Notes under the pieces: generated by a model
What the model was told of the DNA's origin: nothing
Databases searched by the model: none
Seen by the model: only the letters and a program-made list of their open reading frames with translations
In this document: piece by piece, positions 1 through 7,515 of the stretch
Layout of the letters: each line of letters opens with the position of its first letter
Numbering within the stretch: position 1 is the first letter of the stretch
Translations under genes and position numbers: made by a program
NCBI RefSeq assembly: GCF_036885195.1
Contig: NZ_CP133656.1
Location: forward strand, 3,286,001-3,350,000
DNA length: 64,000 bases
Origin: Pectobacterium cacticida
GTDB taxonomy: Bacteria; Pseudomonadota; Gammaproteobacteria; Enterobacterales; Enterobacteriaceae
Direction of reading: 5' to 3'

Positions 1-12
1 TTGTATAGACAA
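1..12. promoter_or_regulatory. Candidate HutC operator (left)
   Basis: The window opens with TTGTATAGACAA, one base away from the perfect palindrome TTGTATATACAA found at 1872-1883. HutC repressors of the GntR family bind TTGTAT-type palindromes in hut promoters. It lies about 290 bp upstream of hutC and probably serves a hut gene that lies off the left edge. The site is assigned from sequence resemblance only. Confidence 0.5.
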
Positions 13-228
13 CCAAAGCAAGCAATGTGCCAATGCCACAGAATCGTCGTTTGGCCCTTTATTGGCGGGAAGAGTATGAAAGTACCCTGTAGGAAAACAG
101 GTTCCAGAATAGTGCATTGCTCCGGTTTGGCGCACCATGATGACTCGCGATTAACGAGGTAGCGCGTAAAAACACGCCGCCTGCTCTGAACAATCGGCTG
201 TCAGCAGCACGGCACCGTTTTTTCTCTA

Positions 229-240
229 TTGTCTATACAT
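229..240. promoter_or_regulatory. Candidate HutC operator at the hutC promoter
   Basis: TTGTCTATACAT followed by ATACATAC lies 60 bp before the hutC start. It differs from the perfect operator-like palindrome at 1872-1883 at two positions. A site here would let HutC repress its own gene, as is usual for this repressor family. The rest of bases 13-299 shows no gene that I can support. Confidence 0.4.
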
Positions 241-299
241 ATACATACGCGAATGAAATTCGCTACACTGCACAAAAGCGTAAGGTTAAGGAGAACACC

Positions 300-1055
300 G
301 TGGTAACACAGCAGCGCGCCTCACAACTCGCAGGCGCCATGAGCGATATACCCGCCCCTATCTATCAACGGGTCAAGCAGGCGATTATCAGCCAGATTCG
401 CACGGGTGCCTGGCAGCCGCACCAACGTATCCCGTCAGAGAGCGAGTTGGTCAACGAACTCGGCGTGAGCCGTATGACGATTAACCGCGCGCTGCGCGAG
501 CTGACCAGTGAAGGCTTTTTGCTGCGTATGCAGGGGGTTGGTACGTTTGTCGCCGAGATCAAGGCCTACGCGGCTATGCTGGAAGTGCGTAATATCGCCG
601 AAGAGATTGCCGAACGTGGACATCGCCACAGCAGCCGCGTGTTAGCGCTGCAAAGTCTGAAAGCAGAGGGGGAACTGGCGGAACAGTTTGATATTTCTCC
701 CGGGCAAACGCTGTTCCACTCGCAGATCGTCCATTACGAAAACGATCTTCCGGTCCAGTTGGAAGATCGCTACGTCAATCCCGTGGAAGCACCGGACTAT
801 CTGCAACAGGATTTCACCCGCCGCACGCCTTACACCTATCTCAGTCAGGTCGCCCCACTTACCGCCGGTGAACACATCGTGGAAGCCTTTATTCCAGACG
901 ACCACCAGCGGCAGGTGTTGGCACTCGATCCGCAGGAGCCGTGCCTGATGATCCGCCGTCGCACCTGGCACGACGCTCGTATTGTTACCGTTGCTCGCCT
1001 GATTTATCCCGGTTCACGCTATCGTCTGTTGGGCCGTTTCAAGACCAACGGCTGA
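300..1055 (+). CDS. hutC: Histidine utilization repressor HutC (GntR family)
   Basis: Transcriptional repressor of histidine degradation genes, normally released from DNA by urocanate. The 251-residue protein has an N-terminal winged helix-turn-helix (about residues 20-85, including SESELVNELGVSRMTINRAL) and a C-terminal UTRA effector-binding domain (about 95-245), the standard HutC layout and length. The start is GTG at 300, preceded by AAGGAG at 288-293. It is tail-to-tail with hutD, with only six bases between the two stop codons. Operator-like palindromes lie in its own promoter region and upstream of hutI, consistent with autoregulation and control of the neighbouring hut genes. The identification is firm from overall similarity to HutC and from context. 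Confidence 0.93.
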   Translation: MVTQQRASQLAGAMSDIPAPIYQRVKQAIISQIRTGAWQPHQRIPSESELVNELGVSRMTINRALRELTSEGFLLRMQGVGTFVAEIKAYAAMLEVRNIAEEIAERGHRHSSRVLALQSLKAEGELAEQFDISPGQTLFHSQIVHYENDLPVQLEDRYVNPVEAPDYLQQDFTRRTPYTYLSQVAPLTAGEHIVEAFIPDDHQRQVLALDPQEPCLMIRRRTWHDARIVTVARLIYPGSRYRLLGRFKTNG

Positions 1056-1061
1056 TGGCTG

Positions 1062-1640
1062 TCAGGGCTGGCTCTCGCGACGAAATACCGCAGTGTAGAG
1101 CAGCCAGGCATCCTCGGTCAGTGGCGTGAGGTCGCGTTGGGGTTGTTGACTTGTCCACCACACGCCTTGTCCCGCCTGACAGGTTTCCTCACCAATACGC
1201 CAGCAGCCGTCCATCACATAGAGTACGCCCGCTTCCTGCGCGCCCAGTTGCATCGCATCACGCACCGCCATCACGGTGGCATAATGGCTGTCACGCCGGG
1301 TCATGATATTAAAATCCCGGTTGGCAGCCTCCCCGCCATGCGTCACGATCGGCGTGGCGGAAAGCGGCGTCTCACCGGCAAAAAACAGCGGTTCGCCGCG
1401 CCGCAAACGGTGCGAAAACGCTGGAAAAACCAGGGAAACCCCCGAACCTTCCAGCAAGGTAATAATGCGATCAATGCCCGGAAAGGCAGAAAAGTCACCG
1501 GCATGCGCAATGGTGGCAATGCTGGCACGCCAGGCAAACCCTTCCCCCGCCACCGCCGGCGCGCTGATGATTTCCCGTGTTTCTCCGCCGCCGTTGCGCC
1601 AACGGCTAACCGGTAAGGTATTCACATCAAAAAATGGCAT
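1062..1640 (-). CDS. hutD: HutD family protein
   Basis: A 192-residue HutD-family protein of cupin-like fold. Members accompany hut operons and, in Pseudomonas, are reported to limit hut expression; no enzymatic activity is established. The N-terminus (MPFFDVNTLPVSRWRNGGG) and the segment with WRASIATI followed by FSAFPGIDRIITLLEG are typical of the family. I place the start at ATG 1640, because the longer reading frame begins with a TTG two codons upstream. The gene is transcribed away from hutI and towards hutC, so one intergenic region with two operator-like sites (1746 and 1872) can control both hutD and hutI. A role in hut regulation is inference from the family. Confidence 0.88.
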   Translation of the reverse strand: MPFFDVNTLPVSRWRNGGGETREIISAPAVAGEGFAWRASIATIAHAGDFSAFPGIDRIITLLEGSGVSLVFPAFSHRLRRGEPLFFAGETPLSATPIVTHGGEAANRDFNIMTRRDSHYATVMAVRDAMQLGAQEAGVLYVMDGCWRIGEETCQAGQGVWWTSQQPQRDLTPLTEDAWLLYTAVFRRESQP

Positions 1641-1745
1641 CAAGGGTTCCTCAACGAATTTATCGCAATGACAAACCGCTCGCGAATCAGTAGCACGCCA
1701 CTGCCGTCAGTGACAACAGCATCTCAGTCTAAGCGATCTTTTTAG

Positions 1746-1757
1746 TTGTCTATACCT
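1746..1757. promoter_or_regulatory. Candidate HutC operator, hutD side
   Basis: TTGTCTATACCT followed by ATACATAC, in the hutD-hutI intergenic region. It shares the first ten bases with the 229-240 site (TTGTCTATAC), so the two look like related copies. It lies about 105 bp upstream of the hutD start. Support is resemblance only. Confidence 0.35.
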
Positions 1758-1871
1758 ATACATACACTAGCTTATTCCCACTTAGCCATAGTGAATTATT
1801 ATGATCACAATAAGAAAAAGCTATCCTGCTCCTCTTGTCGTGCCAACGTAGGTAAGTTAGCTTGTCTTTGG

Positions 1872-1883
1872 TTGTATATACAA
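1872..1883. promoter_or_regulatory. Candidate HutC operator, hutI side
   Basis: TTGTATATACAA is a perfect 12-bp palindrome 14 bp upstream of the hutI ATG and resembles the TTGTAT-N-ACAA operators known for HutC. Its position, overlapping the region just before the ribosome-binding site, suits direct repression. It is the best of the four sites in this cluster. Confidence 0.6.
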
Positions 1884-1896
1884 TAAGAGCGATACC

Positions 1897-3126
1897 ATGA
1901 CTCAACGATTATCCTGCGACAGCCTGTGGCTCGGCGCCGATCTTGTCACCCTGCGCGATGGACGCTACCAGATCATTCATGATGGCGCACTGGCCGTCGC
2001 CGCAGGCAAGCTTGCCTGGGTTGGGCCGCAAGCGCAGTTACCCGACTATGATGCCGTCACCACCACCTACTTCGATGGCGGTATCATTACGCCCGGTTTT
2101 ATCGATTGCCACACTCACCTGATGTTCGGTGGCAATCGCAGTGACGAATTCGAACAACGCCTCAATGGCGTTAGCTATGCCGACATCGCCGCCAACGGTG
2201 GCGGGATTCTCTCTACCGTTCGGGCCACGCGTGCCGCAACAGAACAGCAGTTGGTCGACAGCGCACGACAACGATTAGCCTTGCTGTTAGCCGAAGGCGT
2301 CACCACCGTCGAAATCAAATCCGGCTATGGGCTGGATATCGATAGCGAAATAAAAATGCTCCGCGCCATACGTGAGTTGGCTGCGCAGGTGCCCGCGCAG
2401 GTGATTGCTACCTGCCTGGCGGCCCACGCCGTTCCACCGGAATACGCAGGACGCGCCGACGCGTGGATTGCCACACTTTGCGATCGCTTACTGCCGCAGG
2501 TCGCGCAAGAACAATTGGCGGATGCGGTAGATGCGTTCTGCGAGCATTTGGCATTTTCACCCGCGCAGGTTGAAACACTGTTTAACACCGCAACAAAACT
2601 CGGGTTGCCAGTGAAATTGCACGCAGAGCAGCTCTCCGCACTGGGCGGTAGTTCCTTGGCGGCACGCTACCATGCGCTCTCTGCGGATCACCTGGAATAC
2701 CTGACGGAAGAGGACGTTCGGGCGATGGCCGCCAGCGGCACGGTCGCCGTGCTGTTACCGGGTGCTTTCTACCTGCTGCGCGAAACGCAGCGGCCGCCGG
2801 TGGAACTGCTACGCCAGTACGGCGTGCCCATGGCCATCGCCAGCGATGCCAATCCCGGCACCTCACCCGCCCTCTCTCTACGCCTGATGCTCAACATGGC
2901 ATGCACCCTGTTTCGGCTCACGCCGGAAGAAGCGTTGGCCGGTGTCACCTATCACGCCGCGAAAGCACTGGGGCTGCGAGCCAGCCACGGATCGCTTGAG
3001 GCCGGTAAGGTCGCCGATTTTGTACACTGGCCCGTTGCTCGTCCGGCAGAACTCGTCTATTGGTTGGGGGGGCAATTGCCTTGTACCACCATTTATCGTG
3101 GGCACGTTCGCCATGTAAATCATTAA
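1897..3126 (+). CDS. hutI: Imidazolonepropionase
   Basis: Third enzyme of histidine degradation: hydrolyses imidazolone-5-propionate to N-formimino-L-glutamate in the cytosol. The 409-residue protein is a full-length amidohydrolase. The metal-binding motif DCHTH places metal ligands at His72 and His74, further family signatures are KLHAEQ and ALSADHLE, and SDANPGTSP carries the late Asp ligand. It is divergent from hutD, with candidate HutC operators between them. hutU, hutH and a terminal enzyme (hutG or hutF) are not in this window and presumably lie to the left, beyond the operator at position 1. That placement is inference. Confidence 0.95.
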   Translation: MTQRLSCDSLWLGADLVTLRDGRYQIIHDGALAVAAGKLAWVGPQAQLPDYDAVTTTYFDGGIITPGFIDCHTHLMFGGNRSDEFEQRLNGVSYADIAANGGGILSTVRATRAATEQQLVDSARQRLALLLAEGVTTVEIKSGYGLDIDSEIKMLRAIRELAAQVPAQVIATCLAAHAVPPEYAGRADAWIATLCDRLLPQVAQEQLADAVDAFCEHLAFSPAQVETLFNTATKLGLPVKLHAEQLSALGGSSLAARYHALSADHLEYLTEEDVRAMAASGTVAVLLPGAFYLLRETQRPPVELLRQYGVPMAIASDANPGTSPALSLRLMLNMACTLFRLTPEEALAGVTYHAAKALGLRASHGSLEAGKVADFVHWPVARPAELVYWLGGQLPCTTIYRGHVRHVNH

Positions 3127-3336
3127 TTTTAAAAACGGTAACCAGCATGAGAAAAGATACAGGAAAGCTATCTGACCCGTTTCAGGGAGATGTCAAGCTA
3201 CCACTATGTTGACTGGAGCGAACGGCTATCTTGGAGTACTCTGAAATAGCGTGGATCATCAACTAATACGCTATCAACTCACGTACACGTTAATGATCGC
3301 AGGCATCTTACATCGTCAATTTTCAGGAGGTTTACC

Positions 3337-4728
3337 GTGGGATATGCCACTATCAACCCGTACACGGGTGAAGTCGTTAAAACGTTCCCCGACGCCACTG
3401 ACGCCGAAGTCACTGACGCCATCAATCAAGCTCACAACGCTTTCCTGGCATGGAAAACAACGCCATTTTCTACCCGAAGCGCCATTCTGCAAAAAGCCGC
3501 CACGCTCCTGCGCCAGGATAAAGAAGAAATGGCGCGGCTACTGACGCTGGAGATGGGTAAGCTGGTCAGTGAAGCGCGGGCAGAAGTCGAACTATCCGCA
3601 CAAATTTTTGAATATTACGTTAAACACGCCGAAACATTATTAGCCCCCGAAACGCTGCCGGTAGAGAACCCGCAGGAAGCTACCGCACAAATCGTGCACG
3701 ATCCGCTGGGCGTATTGCTCGCGATTGAGCCGTGGAATTTTCCTTATTACCAGATCGCACGCATCATCGCGCCGCAACTCTCCGCCGGTAATACCATTCT
3801 CCTGAAACATGCCTCAAACGTACCGCAGAGCGCTGCGCGATTTGAGAAGCTGATGCACGACGCCGGATTACCGAAAGGGGGATTTACCAACCTCTATGCC
3901 ACCCGCAAGCATATCGAAATGATCCTCAACGATCCGCGTGTACAGGGCGTCGCCTTGACGGGTTCGGAAGGCGCAGGCGCTTCGGTGGCGCAACAGGCCG
4001 CGAAAGCGCTGAAAAAATCGACGTTGGAATTGGGCGGCGCGGATGCCTTTGTGGTGTTGAAAGATGCGGATTTGGAAAAAACCGTCAAATGGGCGGTATT
4101 TGGTCGCCACTGGAATGGCGGGCAAGTCTGTGTCTCTTCTAAACGCATGATCATTGATGACGCGGTGTATGATGCATTTCTTGAGCGCTATACGCAGGGC
4201 GTTGCCGCGTTACGGGCGGGCGACCCGTTGGATGAAAACACCACATTGGCGCCACTCTCATCCCAACAGGCTGCCGATGAAGTGAAAGAAAAGATCAAAC
4301 TGGCGGTGTCTCACGGCGCTACGGCGCTGGAAGTCGGCCCTAAGGTGCCAGCGCAGGGTGCGTTTGTGCAACCGACTATCCTCACGAATATCACGCCGGA
4401 TAACCCCGCCTATTATATGGAATTTTTTGGCCCGGTCTCCATGTTGTTCCGTGCCAAAGATGAAGATGACGCGGTACGCATTGCCAACGATTCTCCTTTT
4501 GGCCTCGGTGGTTCTGTATTCACACAAGACAGCCAACACGGAGCGGAGGTCGCCGCTCGAATCTCCACTGGGATGGTGTTCGTTAATCACCCAACTCGTG
4601 TTAAAGCCGATCTACCGTTCGGCGGCGTTCGCCGTTCCGGCTACGGACGCGAGCTTACCGGACTCGGCATTAAAGAGTTTGTGAACCATAAGCTGATTTC
4701 AATTGTTGATATTGATGCTGAATTCTAA
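3337..4728 (+). CDS. NAD(P)-dependent succinate-semialdehyde dehydrogenase-type aldehyde dehydrogenase
   Basis: Aldehyde dehydrogenase superfamily member of 463 residues, close in length and sequence to the Sad/GabD-type succinate-semialdehyde dehydrogenases that convert succinate semialdehyde to succinate. Visible features are the EPWNFPYY motif with Asn134, cofactor-region Lys157, general-base Glu231 in LELGGADAF and the nucleophile Cys265 in GGQVCVSS. The start is GTG at 3337, behind a strong CAGGAGG at 3323-3329; no better ATG exists. It is followed after nine bases by an FMN reductase, probably one transcript. The exact substrate is not determined by the sequence; gene names sad, yneI or gabD would all be guesses. 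Confidence 0.85.
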   Translation: MGYATINPYTGEVVKTFPDATDAEVTDAINQAHNAFLAWKTTPFSTRSAILQKAATLLRQDKEEMARLLTLEMGKLVSEARAEVELSAQIFEYYVKHAETLLAPETLPVENPQEATAQIVHDPLGVLLAIEPWNFPYYQIARIIAPQLSAGNTILLKHASNVPQSAARFEKLMHDAGLPKGGFTNLYATRKHIEMILNDPRVQGVALTGSEGAGASVAQQAAKALKKSTLELGGADAFVVLKDADLEKTVKWAVFGRHWNGGQVCVSSKRMIIDDAVYDAFLERYTQGVAALRAGDPLDENTTLAPLSSQQAADEVKEKIKLAVSHGATALEVGPKVPAQGAFVQPTILTNITPDNPAYYMEFFGPVSMLFRAKDEDDAVRIANDSPFGLGGSVFTQDSQHGAEVAARISTGMVFVNHPTRVKADLPFGGVRRSGYGRELTGLGIKEFVNHKLISIVDIDAEF

Positions 4729-4737
4729 GGAAACATC

Positions 4738-5283
4738 ATGAGCACCCTACATCTATTAGGCATTGCAGGCAGTTTACGCCAAGCCTCGACAAATAAAGGG
4801 CTGTTGCGCGCCGCACAGGCAGCGCTGCCCACCAATACCACACTTGAGATTGCCGATCTGTCAGATGTGCCTTTCTACAATGCTGATTTGACTGAAATCC
4901 CCGCCAGCGTACAGCGTATCGCGCGCCAGGCACAACAGGCCGACGGTTTCGTGTTTGCCTGTACCGAGTACAATTACTCCATGGCTCCTGCGCTGAAGAA
5001 CATTCTCGACTGGCTTTCACGCTTACCGGACAGCCAGCCGCTGAGCGGTAAGCCGGTAGCGCTGATGGGCGCGGGCGGCGGTATGGGCACTTCACGTGCG
5101 CAGTATCACCTACGTCAGAGCGCGGTATTTCTGAATCTCCAACCGCTCAACAAACCGGAAGTCTTCGCCAATGCGTTCGCGGGCGGCTTTGACGATCAGG
5201 GCAATTTGCATGACGAAAAAATTGCGACGCTCATCGGCGAACAAATGAACGCGCTGGTTGCGGCAATTAATGCCTCGCGTTAA
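4738..5283 (+). CDS. NADPH-dependent FMN reductase
   Basis: A 181-residue flavodoxin-like NAD(P)H:FMN/quinone reductase of the SsuE/ChrR (PF03358) group. It has the FMN phosphate-binding loop GSLRQASTNKGLLRAA at residues 11-26 and the family motif CTEYNYSMAPALKNILDW around residue 80, followed by the glycine-rich segment ALMGAGGGMGTSRAQY. It probably reduces flavins, quinones or metal oxyanions in the cytosol. The start codon is nine bases after the aldehyde dehydrogenase stop and a GGAAACATC precedes it, so co-transcription is likely. The natural substrate and any tie to the dehydrogenase are unknown. Confidence 0.85.
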   Translation: MSTLHLLGIAGSLRQASTNKGLLRAAQAALPTNTTLEIADLSDVPFYNADLTEIPASVQRIARQAQQADGFVFACTEYNYSMAPALKNILDWLSRLPDSQPLSGKPVALMGAGGGMGTSRAQYHLRQSAVFLNLQPLNKPEVFANAFAGGFDDQGNLHDEKIATLIGEQMNALVAAINASR

Positions 5284-5341
5284 TCGTTAACCAACACACG
5301 CCGGTATTATCATGAATAGCGTTGATACCGGCGCACACCAT

Positions 5342-5372
5342 AAAAAAAAGCCAGCGAAAATATTCGCTGGCT
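5342..5372 (-). terminator. SgrS intrinsic terminator
   Basis: Perfect 10-bp stem AGCCAGCGAA / TTCGCTGGCT (5349-5358 with 5363-5372), a four-base loop, then eight U residues on the minus strand. It ends the SgrS RNA, and the U tail is the kind that Hfq uses. Confidence 0.92.
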
Positions 5373-5415
5373 GGTGAAACATCACCATTACTCAGAATAC
5401 ATTGTTTCGCAGCGC

Positions 5416-5580
5416 CTAGAGCCAATGGCGGTACGCTTCATCAGACATGTCGTTCAGGTGCCACTGCGTTGCCTGTTGCAATAATGCAACGCGCTGTTGG
5501 GCAGGCATCCATCGCAACCACTTTGCCTTACAGGTCAATAAGTAGGTTTGATAGAACCGGTACAAGCGAGAAATTGCCAT
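5416..5580 (-). CDS. sgrT: Glucose uptake inhibitor SgrT
   Basis: Small protein encoded within SgrS. In E. coli it inhibits the glucose PTS permease PtsG during sugar-phosphate stress. The 54-residue product aligns with E. coli SgrT (43 residues) over its core: here RFYQTYLLTCKAKWLRW and PAQQRVALLQQATQW, there QFYQHYFTATAKLCWLRW and VPQRLTMLEGLMQW. The start at 5580 follows a strong GAGGAGGT on the minus strand, so translation should be efficient. It has extra residues at the N-terminus (MAISRLY) and a C-terminal tail (HLNDMSDEAYRHWL) not found in the E. coli protein. Identification rests on similarity plus position inside SgrS, opposite sgrR. Confidence 0.9.
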   Translation of the reverse strand: MAISRLYRFYQTYLLTCKAKWLRWMPAQQRVALLQQATQWHLNDMSDEAYRHWL

Positions 5581-5670
5581 AAGCCACCTCCTCTCTTCCC
5601 TTGTTCGAAAGTATCGACGTAATATAGGGAAAGATAAATTGATGACTTTAGTGCAGGGAGTTCCTCTTTT

Positions 5671-7329
5671 ATGCCTTCCACTCGACTGCAACAACAGTTC
5701 ATTCGCCTATGGCAGCACTTTCAGGGGAAAACCGCTGCTACCACACTGCAAGAGTTAACCGGGGTATTAAACTGTTCCCGACGTCATATCCGCTCATTGC
5801 TGAATGCGATGCAGCAAGAAGGCTGGCTCGTCTGGCAGGCTGAGGCTGGACGAGGAAAACGCTCACAACTCTCCTTTATCTATACCGGATTGGCCCTACA
5901 ACAGCAGCGTGCGGAGGATCTGTTAGAGCAGGATCGCATTGAGCAACTGGTTCAGTTGGTGGGCGACAAAGAAGCGGTACGCCAGATGCTGCTGGCACAT
6001 CTGGGACGGAGTTTCCGGCAGGGAAAGCATATTTTGCGCATTCTCTATTATCGGCCATTACGCAACTTACAGCCCGGATCGGCGCTGCGGCGTTCGGAAA
6101 TGCACATCGCACGGCAAATTTTCAGTGGGCTCACCAAGATAAATGAGGAAAATGGGGAAGTTGAACCCGATCTGGCTCATCACTGGCAGAGAGTCTCCGC
6201 CCTGCACTGGCGCTTCTATCTGCGCCCGGCTATCCGTTTTCATCACGGACGAGAACTCACGATGGATGACATCACCACCTCGCTCTCTCGTCTTATTCCG
6301 CTCCCGCTCTTTTCTCATATTGAAAGCGTCACCTCGCCAATGCCCTTCGTGATTGATATTCGGCTAGACAGCCCGGATAACTGGCTACCGTGGTTATTAG
6401 GCAGCGTGCACGCCATGATTTTGCCGCAAGAGTGGCAAACGCTACCCGATTTTGCCCAGCACCCAATTGGTACCGGCCCTTATGCCGTGGTACGTAATAA
6501 CAGTAATCAATTGAAAATCCGCGCCTTCGATGACTATTTTGGCTATCGGGCGCTGATCGATGAGGTCAATATCTGGGTTCTGCCCGATGAACCAGAGGAA
6601 ACGCCGGTATCTATCCAACTCCAGTTTGACAATTCTCGTCACGAGCAGCTAGAAAGCCGGATGGAAGAAGGCGGCTATTTCCTGCTGTTCGATAAGCGTT
6701 CGCCGTTAGCATCACGGCCGGAAGCTCAACGATGGCTCAGGCAGATATTTAACCCCATTTCGCTACTCAACCAGGCGAATACCAGCAACCAGCGTGACTG
6801 GTCGCCCGCCTACAGTCTGCTGCCGCGCTGGCACCATCACCATCCTGAGATACCGCAATCCATTCCGAAAGGGCTGACGGACGTTACGCTCACGTTCTAT
6901 CAGGCACATCCTGAATACCGGATATTAAGTGAGATTATGCGCACGCTGCTGGCACAGCACGGCGTCACGCTGCATATTCAGACGGTCAGCTACGAAGACT
7001 GGCACCAGGGCAATGCGGAAAGCGATATCTGGTTTGGCAGCGTAAACTGCTATTTACCCCTCGAATTTTCCCTGTTTGCTACGCTCTACGAGCTGCCGCT
7101 GGTACAACTCTGCCTGAATGACGATTTGCACGCGGACGCGCAGCGGTGGCGCAATGGCACACTGCTCTTAGCTGAATGGTGTGAAAGGCTCATCCAAAGC
7201 GGCCAATTGCATCCGCTATTACATCACTGGCTGCAACTTCAGGGGCAACGCAGTATGCGCGGCGTCAGGATGAATATGCTGGGCTGGTTTGATTTTAAAT
7301 CCGCCTGGTTCTTGCCGCCGGAGCGCTGA
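5671..7329 (+). CDS. sgrR: Transcriptional regulator SgrR
   Basis: Activator of sgrS under glucose-phosphate stress. The 552-residue protein has the length of E. coli SgrR (551). Its N-terminal DNA-binding region (about residues 1-115, with LNCSRRHIRSLLNAMQQEGW resembling a helix-turn-helix) is joined to a domain resembling periplasmic oligopeptide-binding proteins (about 160-480, with RFYLRPAIRFHHGRELT and HPIGTGPYAV). It acts in the cytosol despite the solute-binding fold. It is divergent from sgrS, with about 55 bp between the two 5' ends, so both can be controlled from the same short region. The thiamine riboswitch and thiBPQ lie immediately downstream, as in E. coli. Confidence 0.95.
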   Translation: MPSTRLQQQFIRLWQHFQGKTAATTLQELTGVLNCSRRHIRSLLNAMQQEGWLVWQAEAGRGKRSQLSFIYTGLALQQQRAEDLLEQDRIEQLVQLVGDKEAVRQMLLAHLGRSFRQGKHILRILYYRPLRNLQPGSALRRSEMHIARQIFSGLTKINEENGEVEPDLAHHWQRVSALHWRFYLRPAIRFHHGRELTMDDITTSLSRLIPLPLFSHIESVTSPMPFVIDIRLDSPDNWLPWLLGSVHAMILPQEWQTLPDFAQHPIGTGPYAVVRNNSNQLKIRAFDDYFGYRALIDEVNIWVLPDEPEETPVSIQLQFDNSRHEQLESRMEEGGYFLLFDKRSPLASRPEAQRWLRQIFNPISLLNQANTSNQRDWSPAYSLLPRWHHHHPEIPQSIPKGLTDVTLTFYQAHPEYRILSEIMRTLLAQHGVTLHIQTVSYEDWHQGNAESDIWFGSVNCYLPLEFSLFATLYELPLVQLCLNDDLHADAQRWRNGTLLLAEWCERLIQSGQLHPLLHHWLQLQGQRSMRGVRMNMLGWFDFKSAWFLPPER

Positions 7330-7370
7330 GAGCCTTTCACTACCCAACATAACCCTTTACAATGAGCCGT

Positions 7371-7452
7371 TCTCAACGGGGTGCGGAAGATTTTTCGCTG
7401 AGAAAATACCCGTCGAACCTGATCCGGTTAATACCGGCGAAGGGATTTGAGA
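7371..7452 (+). promoter_or_regulatory. TPP riboswitch (THI element)
   Basis: Classical thi-box: outer helix P1 formed by TCTCAA (7371-7376) and TTGAGA (7447-7452), then GGGGTGC, the conserved GCTGAGA (7398-7404), ACCCG, and GAACCTGATCCGG with CCGGCGAAGGGA. It binds thiamine pyrophosphate and should lower expression of the thiamine transporter genes thiBPQ directly downstream. The spacing of about 60 bp to the thiB start suits control of translation initiation; I see no convincing terminator between them. Confidence 0.96.
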
Positions 7453-7515
7453 GTGCGGCTCATTGCTTTGCTGCCTCAAAATCCTTTGCCACCCTATGAT
7501 GCTCAGGAGTGCAAA

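Larger units (their letters stand above)
5340..5615 (-). ncRNA. sgrS: SgrS small RNA (sugar-phosphate stress)
   Basis: Dual-function sRNA divergent from its activator gene sgrR, as in E. coli. On the minus strand the 3' part contains the seed CTGAGTAATGGTG (complement of about 5383-5395), the small GGTGATGTTTCACC hairpin and a strong U-rich terminator. All three match the layout of E. coli SgrS, whose seed pairs with the ptsG ribosome-binding region to block glucose uptake. The 5' part encodes SgrT. The 5' end is set from a TATATT -10 hexamer at 5621-5626 and is approximate. The predicted RNA is about 275 nt, longer than the E. coli one of about 227 nt. Hfq and RNase E involvement follows from known SgrS biology. 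Confidence 0.88.
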
